64,000 nucleotides of DNA, from NCBI RefSeq assembly GCF_001403875.1, contig NZ_LN884299.1, positions 1,054,117 through 1,118,116 on the forward strand. The letters are read 5' to 3'. Below the pieces are notes generated by a model. The model had not been told where the DNA came from. It searched no databases and worked only from the letters and a program-made list of their open reading frames with translations. Made by a program: the position numbers and the translations under genes. Origin of the DNA: Paenibacillus ihumii (GTDB lineage: Bacteria > Bacillota > Bacilli > Paenibacillales > Paenibacillaceae). Numbering within the stretch: the first letter of the stretch is position 1; every line of letters starts with the position of its first letter. Below, in pieces: positions 53,772 through 62,553 of the stretch.

Positions 53772-55319
53772 ATGATTGATGTGCTGATCGTGGATGATGA
53801 ACCGAAGCTGAGAGAGGGACTGCGCACGTTCATCGAGTGGGAAGCTCTTGGCTACCGGGTGGTGGATACAGCGTCTAACGGAAATGAAGCGCTGGAGAAG
53901 TATGCCGTTTGCCGGCCAGGGCTTGTTATCGCCGACATTAGAATGCCGGGCATGGACGGGCTGCAGCTCATTCAGCGCCTTAGGGAGCAGGATCCTCAGC
54001 TCCATATATTGATCCTAAGCGGATACGCGGATTTCGAGTATGCCAAGAAAGCAATTGCCCAAAGGGCGGATGGCTATTTGCTAAAGCCCGTCGATGAAGA
54101 TGAGCTGATGGAATATCTTGTCGGAATCAAGGCGGTGATCGAAGAGGAACAGGCCTCGGAGGAATGGCAGCAGGCCACGAAGGAGTGGACGAGGGAAGCC
54201 TTGATCCAGCTGCTGCTGACAGAGACGGAGCATACCTCCGAGGAGCGCCGCCGGCTGAAGGATCGGGCCGAAGAGCTGGGGCTACTATGGAACAGCTATC
54301 AGGTGCTGCTGGTTGCCTTGTATGATGAGCTGACGGAATCAGTGCTTTATCAGCTTAGAAGAACGTTAGCCGAGACCTTCGAGCATTGCGGCAGGGGCTG
54401 GGTATTCGAGCTGCATGGGCAAGCTGGTGTATTGATGAAGGAGCCGCTCCTTGCCGTGGAGAGGGAAGACATGTACCGTTCGATCCAAGCAGCAATCGGG
54501 CCGGGAGTAGAGTTTACCGCAGCGCTGGGCACTAGGGCCAGTTCACTGGATGAAGTCGCCAATTCGTACGGGGCGGCGCGCGAGCTGATTAAGCTGCGTT
54601 TTTTTCTTGATGATGGGAAGCTGCTATGCCAGGAAGATGCGCATAGTGAGTATGAAGAGGGATGCTCCGAGGTTCTCCCATCTGAAACTCTAACCGATCA
54701 AATTTATTACGCCGTCGATATCGGGAATGCCAAGGCGGTGAAATCGCTGGTCAGGCAGACGTGTCGCAGCTGGATTGCGGAAGGTTGCTCGGAAGCGGAG
54801 GTCAAGCGCCGTTTTGTGGAAATTCTGACCTCGGTCATGGGCAAAGGGCTTAAGCAGCATCCCGAGCTTCAGCAGCAAAGCAAGCCTTTCTCCGATATGC
54901 TGACAGAGATATATCACATGCGGAGCATCCGGGCGTTATACGACAAGATCGATTATTTTCTGCAGCAGCTCATGAGCAATTTGGGAGAGAAAGACAAGCA
55001 CCGCGAGGTGAAAATCATGCTCGACCTAATCGAGCGGAATTTCAGCGATAACCTGAAGCTGGAGACGCTATCTGGCGTCCTGAACTATAATAGCGCATAC
55101 TTAGGCAAGCTGTTCAAAAATGAGACGGGGGAATATTTTAACACCTACCTCGACAAGGTGCGGATCGAAAAAGCAAAAGCGTATCTTGAGGACGGTCTCA
55201 AGGTCTATCAGGTGGCGGAGAAGGTCGGCTACACGAACGTCGATTATTTTCACTCCAAATTTAAAAAATATGTAGGCACTTCTCCCTCAGCTTACCGCCG
55301 GCATGCGAGCAGTGAGTGA
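53772..55319 (+). CDS. Response regulator, YesN type, without a neighbouring kinase
   Basis: 515 residues. Receiver (1-120): VLIVDDEPKLREG, phospho-acceptor Asp in LVIADIRMPGMDG, ILSGYADFEYA, GYLLKPV. A variable middle part contains a GGDEF-like-length YesN spacer region without catalytic motifs. The AraC DNA-binding domain lies at about 410-512 (LKLETLSGVLNYNSAYLGKLFKNE, VGYTNVDYFHSKFKKYVGTSPSAYRR). No kinase gene is adjacent on either side, so it is either an orphan or works with a kinase elsewhere. Downstream are a terminator and then a group II intron. Confidence 0.92.
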   Translation: MIDVLIVDDEPKLREGLRTFIEWEALGYRVVDTASNGNEALEKYAVCRPGLVIADIRMPGMDGLQLIQRLREQDPQLHILILSGYADFEYAKKAIAQRADGYLLKPVDEDELMEYLVGIKAVIEEEQASEEWQQATKEWTREALIQLLLTETEHTSEERRRLKDRAEELGLLWNSYQVLLVALYDELTESVLYQLRRTLAETFEHCGRGWVFELHGQAGVLMKEPLLAVEREDMYRSIQAAIGPGVEFTAALGTRASSLDEVANSYGAARELIKLRFFLDDGKLLCQEDAHSEYEEGCSEVLPSETLTDQIYYAVDIGNAKAVKSLVRQTCRSWIAEGCSEAEVKRRFVEILTSVMGKGLKQHPELQQQSKPFSDMLTEIYHMRSIRALYDKIDYFLQQLMSNLGEKDKHREVKIMLDLIERNFSDNLKLETLSGVLNYNSAYLGKLFKNETGEYFNTYLDKVRIEKAKAYLEDGLKVYQVAEKVGYTNVDYFHSKFKKYVGTSPSAYRRHASSE

Positions 55320-55398
55320 TCAGACGCGAAACAGCAAGCCCTTCATTAACTTGCTTCAGCCAAGCAGCGCGCGCTCATAAATGAATGCTTCACATCCG

Positions 55399-55432
55399 AT
55401 CTTTCCAGGCATCATCCTGGAAAGATTTTTTT
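55399..55432 (+). terminator. Terminator that marks the group II intron insertion site
   Basis: ATCTTTCCAGG (55399-55409) and CCTGGAAAGAT (55416-55426), 6-nt loop, then a T-run. The same hairpin recurs at 57687-57720 and 58057-58090 in the tandem repeats. Confidence 0.9.
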
Positions 55433-55439
55433 GTCCGGC

Positions 55440-57350
55440 GTGCCCAGCTAAGCACGCATCTTCTAGCCGGTGAAAGTCCGGTCGCGGGAAGGGCCAAGCC
55501 CCCGCGTAGCTAGGATACCTACGTATGGCGAAATCTGTACGTAGAAGCGTATCGACGAAAGTACCTGTCAGAGGCAGGGCGAGCAACATACCAGGCCGTA
55601 ACATGAAAGTGAATCCTGCCGCGTCGTCAAAAAGGCCTCGCAAGAGGGAAAAGAGGAAGCCGAGTCCCGCGTACATGGACGAAGGCCATGGAAGCTGCCT
55701 AGAACTTGGAGCGGCAGAGAAGAATCCTCCGGCGTAGAGGGAACGGCATGGTATGAAAGAGGATGCAGTGAACTGGGGAGGCCCTCCCCTGCACGGTTGC
55801 AGAAACCGTAAAGAGGCCTTCTATAAGCCCCAGAGGTGAAGTGAACGGTCTGCAGGAAGGGAGTCCGAGGGGCTCATAGTACCGTGGAACGCAGGACAAC
55901 ACAACCTGCGGGAGGGAAGGAGCCCTGCTTTGTTCAAGTTTCTTGAGGAGGTACGAGTCAGTGAATGCCAAACGGCTAACAACACCAGAGGAAAACGTTC
56001 AACAACTCCAAGGGAAACTCGGTCATGCGGCCAAGGAGAACAAGAAGCGAAGATTTCACGCGCTGTACGACAAGGTCTATCGGGTAGACATCTTATGGGA
56101 AGCGTGGCGAAGGGTACGAGCCAACGAGGGCTCGGCAGGAGTGGATGGAGAGACGTTGGCAGACATCGAGAAACAGGGAGAAATGCGTTTTGTGCTTGAA
56201 TGTCAACGGCTACTGAAAGAAGGGAAGTACCATCCACAACCCGTTAGACGCCACTACATCCCGAAGAAAGATGGCAAACTGCGACCGCTGGGGATCCCGA
56301 CGGTGAGAGACCGCGTCATCCAGATGGCGACCAAACTCGTCATGGAACCCATTTTCGAGGCGGATTTTCAGGACACGTCTTTCGGTTTTCGGCCTAAGCG
56401 GAGCGCGAAACAGGCGTTGGAGCGAATCCGGAAAGCATGCAACCGCAAAGGAAATTGGGTGGTCGACGTCGACATCCAAGGCTACTTCGACAACATCAAT
56501 CAGGAGAAACTGATGAAGCTGATCGAAATGCGGATCAGTGACAGGCGAATCTTGAAGTTGGTGAGGAAGTGGTTAGGTGCGGGAGTGATGGAAGAAGGAA
56601 ACATCCGACGCTCAGACTTGGGTACACCGCAAGGGGGAGTGATCTCACCACTGCTGGCGAACATCTACCTGAATTACTTTGATCTTCTGTGGGAACGACA
56701 TGGCGGTAAGCTTGGGGAACTGACGCGTTATGCAGATGATCTGGTGATCATCTGCAAGACGAAGAAGGACGCACAGCGGGCCTATGAACTCATACGAGCG
56801 ATTATGGAACGCCTGGAATTAACCCTGCACCCCACGAAAACGCGCATCGTTGGACTTTGGACTGGGGAAGAAGGCTTCGATTTTCTGGGCATGCATCATC
56901 GAAAGACGAAGGCCGAAACATCCAAAGGCCAAGTGTACTACACAACCCAGCAGTGGTTGTGCCGGAAGGCGGAAGAGCGAATACGGGAAGGGGTAAAAGA
57001 GCGATTAGCTCCGCCAGGTATGCGACGCCTGAGTTTCGAAGAGCACGTGGAGTACCTGAATCCAAAGATTCAAGGCTGGCGCAATTACTACTACACAGCT
57101 TACAGCCAGAGGAAGATGGCGAAGTTGGATTGGTATATCCGGCAGCGGTTTGCGAAGTGGTATGCTAAGAAACACAAACGCAGACGATGGTTGAGTTCGC
57201 TGCGCGAAGTGAAGTCTTTGTCTATTCAATATGGACTTAAAACGCTCTTGTAATCTGCATGCTCATGATGACGAACATCGGAAAGCCGTATGAGGGAAAA
57301 CCTCACGTACGGTTTGATGAGGAGGGGCTGGGCCCCGCCCAGCCTTTCAC
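55440..57350 (+). mobile_element. Group II intron, bacterial class C
   Basis: The intron starts near GTGCCC (55440), right behind a terminator stem and T-run, the usual target of class C introns. About 500 bases of structured RNA precede the maturase gene. Near the 3' end, domain V is visible as GCCGTATGAGGGAAAACCTC followed by ACGTACGGTT (about 57283-57314), then a GC-rich domain VI hairpin (GGGGCTGGGCCCCGCCCAGCC region). The end is probably near CTTTCAC 57350; both ends are uncertain by a few bases. Confidence 0.88.
55961..57253 (+). CDS. ltrA: Group II intron reverse transcriptase/maturase
   Basis: 430 residues from GTG 55961 (GAGGAGGT at 55945-55952; an in-frame TTG at 55943 precedes it). 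Reverse transcriptase motifs: RRHYIPKKDGKLRPLGIPT, SFGFRPKRSAKQAL, VVDVDIQGYFDNI, TPQGGVISPLLANIYL, the catalytic RYADDLVIIC, and GFDFLG. A maturase (X) domain follows (about 340-425; GWRNYYYTAY). No C-terminal HNH endonuclease is present, as is normal in class C. All seven RT blocks look intact, so the intron may be mobile. Confidence 0.95.
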   Translation: MNAKRLTTPEENVQQLQGKLGHAAKENKKRRFHALYDKVYRVDILWEAWRRVRANEGSAGVDGETLADIEKQGEMRFVLECQRLLKEGKYHPQPVRRHYIPKKDGKLRPLGIPTVRDRVIQMATKLVMEPIFEADFQDTSFGFRPKRSAKQALERIRKACNRKGNWVVDVDIQGYFDNINQEKLMKLIEMRISDRRILKLVRKWLGAGVMEEGNIRRSDLGTPQGGVISPLLANIYLNYFDLLWERHGGKLGELTRYADDLVIICKTKKDAQRAYELIRAIMERLELTLHPTKTRIVGLWTGEEGFDFLGMHHRKTKAETSKGQVYYTTQQWLCRKAEERIREGVKERLAPPGMRRLSFEEHVEYLNPKIQGWRNYYYTAYSQRKMAKLDWYIRQRFAKWYAKKHKRRRWLSSLREVKSLSIQYGLKTLL

Positions 57351-57360
57351 TCTAGCATTC

Positions 57361-58362
57361 CTTCCCTAGCACGTAGTTAACTGTATTTACTGTAATAAAA
57401 TGATATGGCCTATCGCTGAATGCAGCATGAATTGGATTTCTTGTAATTAGAATTAAGTAAAAGGCCGGTTAAGTTAAAAGGTGGTGTTTTAGATACTTTA
57501 AATACAGCTATTTTGCGGAACATCCTTTTTGAACAGTAATTAGATACATGAAATCCATTAACTCAATGGGCAGAACGGAAAGTCTGCTTAGTGGTACGAA
57601 GGACTAGACAATTCTCTGAAATAAGCAGTATGAATAACTAGACTATTCCCTGCATCCGAGCGACATAAATGAATGCTGCACATCCCATCTTTCCAGGCAT
57701 CATCCTGGAAAGATTTTTTTGTCCGTATTTCTTCCCTAGCACGTAGTTAACTGTATTTACTGTAATAAAATGATATGGCCTATCACTGAATGCAGCATGA
57801 ATTGGATTTCTTGTAATTAGAATTAAATAAAAGGCCGGTTAAGTTAAAAGGTGGTGTTTTAGATACTTTAAATACAGCTATTTTGCGGAACATCTTTTTT
57901 GAACAGTAATTAGATACATGAAATCCATTAACTCAATGGGCAGAACGGAAAGTCTGCTTAGTGGTACGAAGGACTAGACAATTCTCTGAAATAAGCAGTA
58001 TGAATAACTAGACTATTCCCTGCATCCGAGCGACATAAATGAATGCTGCACATCCCATCTTTCCAGGCATCATCCTGGAAAGATTTTTTTGTCCGTATTT
58101 CTTCCCTAGCACGTAGTTAACTGTATTTACAGTAATAAAATGATATGGCCTATCGCTGAATGCAGCATGAATTGGATTTCTTGTAATTAGAATTAAGTAA
58201 AAGGCCGGTTAAGTTAAAAGGTGGTGTTTTAGATACTTTAAATACAGCTATTTTGCGGAACATCCTTTTTGAACAGTAATTAGATACATGAAATCCATTA
58301 ACTCAATGGGCAGAACGGAAAGTCTGCTTAGTGGTACGAAGGACTAGACAATTCTCTGAAAT
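57361..58362. repeat. 370-bp tandem repeat, two full copies and one partial
   Basis: Copies start at CTTCCCTAGCACGTAG: 57361-57730, 57731-58100, and 58101 to about 58362, nearly identical (only a few differences, such as TTTACTG/TTTACAG). Each full unit ends in the ATCTTTCCAGG terminator hairpin and GTCCGTATTT. The tail of a further, more diverged unit is at about 55365-55437, just before the intron. No open frame is shared by the copies. Confidence 0.95.
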
Positions 58363-58676
58363 AAGCAGTACGAAGGGCTAGACTATTCTCTGAGATATTC
58401 ATCGCATAGAAGTACGAGCAACCAAGATTATTCTCTACGACTGAGGAACTTGACAATTCCCTGCATAAGCGTACGAAGCTATTCTCTGCATAAGCGTAAG
58501 AGGAAACTGGACTATTATCTGCACAAGCATACGAAGAACTAAGATTATTATATGAAAACATGACTAATCTTCCGTGTATGAAGTCTTCACTACGAGCGTT
58601 ATGATGGCGGTATAGGAGACAGCAGCAAGAAGGCCAAAGCATTTAAAAGCGCTTTCAATGTTGAATTCATACAGAA
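58363..58676. repeat. Degenerate 24-40 bp repeats, then upstream region of GH3 gene
   Basis: Variants of GTACGAAG-n-CTAGACTATTCTCTGCATAAGC recur about seven times between 58325 and 58560 with a spacing of roughly 24-40 bp. A cre-like element TTAAAAGCGCTTTCA (58643-58657; on the other strand 14 of 15 consensus positions) follows just before the GH3 start. Confidence 0.65.
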
Positions 58677-58691
58677 ATGAGGTTGTTCTAC

Positions 58692-61517
58692 GTGGAGCAT
58701 AATTATCAATTTCCCTTTCAAAATCCCGATTTGCCGCTGGAGGAGCGGGTGAATGATCTGATCTCCAGATTTACAGTCGAAGAAAAGATTCAATTGATGT
58801 GCCAATATCAGGCGGAGATCCCCCGGCTTGGCGTACAAAAATACAAGCATGGCACCGAGGGGGCGCACGGCGTGGCCTGGCTGGGCGAAGCGACCGTGTT
58901 TCCGCAGAATACGGGCTTGGCCTGTACATGGAATCCCGAGCTGATGCGTGAGATAGGCTCGGTCATCGCGGACGAAGCCAGAGTGTATTACCAGCGTGAT
59001 CCGGCCATCAACGGCCTGACGATTTGGGCGCCGACGGTCGATATGGAGCGCGATCCCCGCTGGGGACGGACCGAGGAGGCGTACGGGGAAGACCCGTGCT
59101 TGACCGGACGCTTGACGACCGAGCTAATTAAAGGAATGCAGGGAGACCATCCTTTCTATTATAAGACGGTAGCTACCTTGAAGCATTTCTACGGGAACAA
59201 TAATGAGATCGATCGCGGCAGCGCGTCGGTCAGCATCGATCCCCGAAATAAGCGCGAGTATTATTTGAAAGCGTTTGAAGCGCCGTTTCGCGAAGGAGGG
59301 GCCGGCTCTATGATGACCGCTTATAACGGCATCAACGGGACGCCGTGCAACTTGAATAACGAAGTCAATGAAATCGTGAAGGGCGAATGGGGCATGAACG
59401 GCTTCGTCGTCGGAGATGCCGGAGACGTGCTGGGAACAGTCATGGATCACGGCTATGTCCAGTCCTATGCCGAGGCGGTTGCCGGCTCGGTAAAAGCGGG
59501 AATCGACAGCATCACCGATGACCAGGACATTTCATTCCAGGCGCTGCGCGATGCGCTCAAGCAGGGGCTGCTAAGCGAGGCAGACCTGGATCATGCGCTC
59601 CGCAACACCTTCCGGGTTCGGTTCCGGCTAGGGGAGTTCGACCCCGCAGAGCGCAATCCTTACAGCCACGTGCCGGAGTCGAAGCTTTGCGCGCCTGAGC
59701 ATGCGGCTCTGTCGCTAAGGGCTGCACGGGAGTCCGTCGTGCTGCTCAAGAACGAAGGGCTCCTGCCGCTGCCGAAGGAGCAGGGCTCCGTCGCCGTGAT
59801 CGGACCGCTTGCAAACGAGGCCTATACCGACTGGTACAGCGGCACCCCGGCATACAGAATCACGCCGCTACAGGGCGTGATGGAGCAGTTAGGCACGAAC
59901 AATGTCCATTTCTCCACGGGGAATAACCGGATTCGTCTCCGTTCCGCCCAGACCGGGAACTACGTTTCCGTGGCTCCTGAAGACGGGGAGCTTAGAACCG
60001 AATCCGCGTCCGCCGAGCAAGCTGAAATATTCGAATGCACGGACTGGGGCTGGGACAGCCTTACCCTTCGAGCGATGAGCAACGGCAGGTTTGTCACCGA
60101 ACGCGATCACGAGCAGGGCGGGGGGCTTGCCGCCGCGGCAGAGGAGGCTCGGGGCTGGTTCGTCAAAGAGGTGTTCAGCTTCGCGGAGGGCGAGAAGGAT
60201 GCGCTGCTCATGAAATCCTGGGAAGGCAAGCCCATTGTGGAGGATGGGGATCGCCGTCTGGTCGTTGCCGGGGAGGAGCAGACGTTGCGGCCCGGGTTTT
60301 ATGTCGAGATCGTTCAGGACGGGGTGAAGGAGGCCGCCGATATGGCAAAGTCCGTGGATACGGCCATTGTCTTCGTTGGCAACAGCCCATTCATCAACGG
60401 CAAAGAAACGGTGGACCGTCCCGATATTACGCTCCCGCCGGCCCAGCAGGCCCTGATTCAAGCCGTGCATGCCGCCAATCCGAATACGGTCGTGGTTATT
60501 GTCGGCAGCTACCCGTTCGCGGTCAATTGGGAGAAGGAGCATATTCCATCTATCCTGTTTACATCCCATGGAGGGCAGGAGCTTGGCCATGCGGTAAGCG
60601 ACGTGCTGTTCGGGAATTACAATCCGGCAGGTCGCCTCAACATGACCTGGTACAAATCGGCGGCTGAACTGCCGGACATCATGGATTATGACATCATCAA
60701 GGGGAAAAGAACTTACCAATATTTCGATGGCGAAGTGCTGTTTCCTTTTGGCCATGGATTGAGCTACACCGAGTTTGCATACAGCGAGCTGATCTTAAGC
60801 GCTGCCAAGGTATCCGGAAAGGATACGGTAACTGTATCCGTGAACGTAAGCAACACAGGGCAGCTGAAAGGTGACGAGGTCGTTCAGCTGTATGTCCGCG
60901 CGAACCAGTCCCGGGTCGTACGCCCATTGAAGACGTTAAGCGGGTTCCGGCGAATCCATCTGGCAGCAGGGGCGTCGGCTACAGTAACGTTCGAGCTGCG
61001 CAGCGCCGATCTGGCTTTCTGGGATGTGACGCGCGATCGCTATTGCGTGGAGAGCGGGTCGTACACGCTGATGATCGGGCGCTCGGCGGAGGATATCGTG
61101 CTTCAAACGACGCTTGAGGTCGAGGGGGAGCGGGTTCCGCCGCGAACGGCCGCTGCACCGGTGCGGGCCGTGAATTACGATGATTACGAGGGCGTCTATA
61201 TCGATGAATGCCGCGAGGGCGGCGAGAGTGTGGCCTGTAAGCGGGAAGCCGGCTGGATCGCCTTCCATGACGTGGAGTTCGGAGCTGAGGCCACGCGGTT
61301 CGAAGCGAGAGTATCCGGCTCGACCAAGGGCGGCGCGATCGCAATTATACTGGATGGCGTGGACGGTCCTGCTGCAGCTGTATGCCGGGTGCTGCCGACG
61401 GGCGGACCGCAAGCGTGGACGACGGTATCCGTCCCGGTTGAAGAGGTATCTGGCCGCCGGCAGCTATATTTGAAGCTGCAAGGCGAAGTCCGGCTTAGCT
61501 GGTTCAGGATCGTTTAG
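58692..61517 (+). CDS. GH3 beta-glycosidase (beta-xylosidase/beta-glucosidase type)
   Basis: 941 residues from GTG 58692, with GAGGTTG eight bases upstream; an in-frame ATG at 58677 has no ribosome site. The N-terminal GH3 barrel has GTEGAHGVAW, WAPTVDMERDPRWGRTEEAYGEDP, TLKHFYGNN and the nucleophile Asp in GFVVGDAGDV. The C-terminal alpha/beta domain (VVLLKNEGLLPL, AIVFVGNSPF, SYPFAVNWEKEHIPSIL, YNPAGRLNMTW) is interrupted at about 405-550 by a beta-trefoil-like insert (IRLRSAQTGNYVSV). It is followed by a fibronectin III-like domain (GDEVVQLYVR) and a C-terminal beta-sandwich that resembles a carbohydrate-binding module. No signal peptide, so cytoplasmic. It overlaps the convergent AraC gene by four bases. 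Confidence 0.92.
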   Translation: MEHNYQFPFQNPDLPLEERVNDLISRFTVEEKIQLMCQYQAEIPRLGVQKYKHGTEGAHGVAWLGEATVFPQNTGLACTWNPELMREIGSVIADEARVYYQRDPAINGLTIWAPTVDMERDPRWGRTEEAYGEDPCLTGRLTTELIKGMQGDHPFYYKTVATLKHFYGNNNEIDRGSASVSIDPRNKREYYLKAFEAPFREGGAGSMMTAYNGINGTPCNLNNEVNEIVKGEWGMNGFVVGDAGDVLGTVMDHGYVQSYAEAVAGSVKAGIDSITDDQDISFQALRDALKQGLLSEADLDHALRNTFRVRFRLGEFDPAERNPYSHVPESKLCAPEHAALSLRAARESVVLLKNEGLLPLPKEQGSVAVIGPLANEAYTDWYSGTPAYRITPLQGVMEQLGTNNVHFSTGNNRIRLRSAQTGNYVSVAPEDGELRTESASAEQAEIFECTDWGWDSLTLRAMSNGRFVTERDHEQGGGLAAAAEEARGWFVKEVFSFAEGEKDALLMKSWEGKPIVEDGDRRLVVAGEEQTLRPGFYVEIVQDGVKEAADMAKSVDTAIVFVGNSPFINGKETVDRPDITLPPAQQALIQAVHAANPNTVVVIVGSYPFAVNWEKEHIPSILFTSHGGQELGHAVSDVLFGNYNPAGRLNMTWYKSAAELPDIMDYDIIKGKRTYQYFDGEVLFPFGHGLSYTEFAYSELILSAAKVSGKDTVTVSVNVSNTGQLKGDEVVQLYVRANQSRVVRPLKTLSGFRRIHLAAGASATVTFELRSADLAFWDVTRDRYCVESGSYTLMIGRSAEDIVLQTTLEVEGERVPPRTAAAPVRAVNYDDYEGVYIDECREGGESVACKREAGWIAFHDVEFGAEATRFEARVSGSTKGGAIAIILDGVDGPAAAVCRVLPTGGPQAWTTVSVPVEEVSGRRQLYLKLQGEVRLSWFRIV

Positions 61518-62419
61518 TTAGCTTCGATGGACTCGAACCATTTTTTGCGGAATTCTGAAGGCGAGCAATTCATCGCCTTTCGGAATACCCGGATGAAGTA
61601 GCTGATATTGTCATAGCCTACTTCAAGAGCGATATCTGATATTTTGCGCCCGGGCTCCCGCAGCAGCTCGACAGCCTGGCGGATCCGGTAGGAGTTGATG
61701 TAGTCCATCGGGGTCTGCCGGGTCATGGATTTGAAGAAGCGGCACAGTTGCCCTTCGCTCATCGGAATGAGAGCGGCTAACTCGGAGAGCCGGATCTGCT
61801 GGTCATAGTTCTGCTGAATGTATTCGATAACCCGTTTCAGACGCTCGATTTTAAATGAATCATTGCCGTTGCTGGCCGAACGGTTACAAAGCTGACCGCT
61901 GCCCGCCATATCCGAGAGCATAAGATACAGATGCCCTTTGACAGCACCCTCATAACCGGGAGTTCTTGCCTGGCAACTGTTCATCATTGCCGCCAGGTGC
62001 TGCAATAAGGATTTGCCATAATCATGCTTCCCGGAAATATGACGGGGGAACGTGGCCTTTCTTTCCTGCATCGGGAGAATTAAATTCTCCTGAACAGCGT
62101 CATAATAAGCGCTGGAGAGCATATTCGTTCCAAAAACGAGGGAGAAAAACGAGCAGCCCTGATCCCCATGGGCGTGAGCGGCGTGTATGTCGCCGCCATC
62201 GATATATACGGCCTCGCCAGCACGCACGACGAAATAATCGGTATCTACCTGGAACAGCGTCTCTCCTTCCAGGCAGTAGAAGAATTCAGCTTCCTCGTGC
62301 CAGTGGCAGTCCACAACATGCTCGCCCGGGCCGAACTGGTACCAATAGGTGCCAAAGGGCAATCTTTCATCGCCATGAATCTTGCTCTCCTTCAGAGAGC
62401 GGCGCATCGCTTGATCCAT
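61514..62419 (-). CDS. AraC-family regulator with cupin sensor domain
   Basis: 301 residues. An N-terminal cupin (GEHVVDCHWHEEAEFFYCLEG, FVVRAGEAVYIDGGDIHAAH) binds an unknown ligand. Two C-terminal helix-turn-helix motifs follow (IRLSELAALIPMSEGQLCRFFK, ISDIALEVGYDNISYFIRVFR, NCSPSEFRKKW). GAGGTGAG precedes the ATG. It is divergent from the GH31 alpha-xylosidase gene and convergent with GH3, so it probably controls one or both. Confidence 0.92.
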   Translation of the reverse strand: MDQAMRRSLKESKIHGDERLPFGTYWYQFGPGEHVVDCHWHEEAEFFYCLEGETLFQVDTDYFVVRAGEAVYIDGGDIHAAHAHGDQGCSFFSLVFGTNMLSSAYYDAVQENLILPMQERKATFPRHISGKHDYGKSLLQHLAAMMNSCQARTPGYEGAVKGHLYLMLSDMAGSGQLCNRSASNGNDSFKIERLKRVIEYIQQNYDQQIRLSELAALIPMSEGQLCRFFKSMTRQTPMDYINSYRIRQAVELLREPGRKISDIALEVGYDNISYFIRVFRKAMNCSPSEFRKKWFESIEAN

Positions 62420-62553
62420 TCAGCTCACCTCATCAATTTTGTGTTATAAATCCATTAAATTATGTTAGAATGGGTTGTTTTTTATCAGTATAATGCAAGT
62501 ATAGAATGTTTCTCGCAAGATTACAACGATATCAGAAAGGCGGTTCTTGAACG
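62420..62553. promoter_or_regulatory. Divergent control region of AraC gene and GH31 gene
   Basis: 134 bp, AT-rich, with AGAAAGGCGG before the GH31 start. It must hold both promoters; no operator was resolved. Confidence 0.4.

Noticed and set aside
55525..55737. 70-codon frame inside the group II intron
   Set aside because: Lies in the structured 5' RNA domains of the intron.
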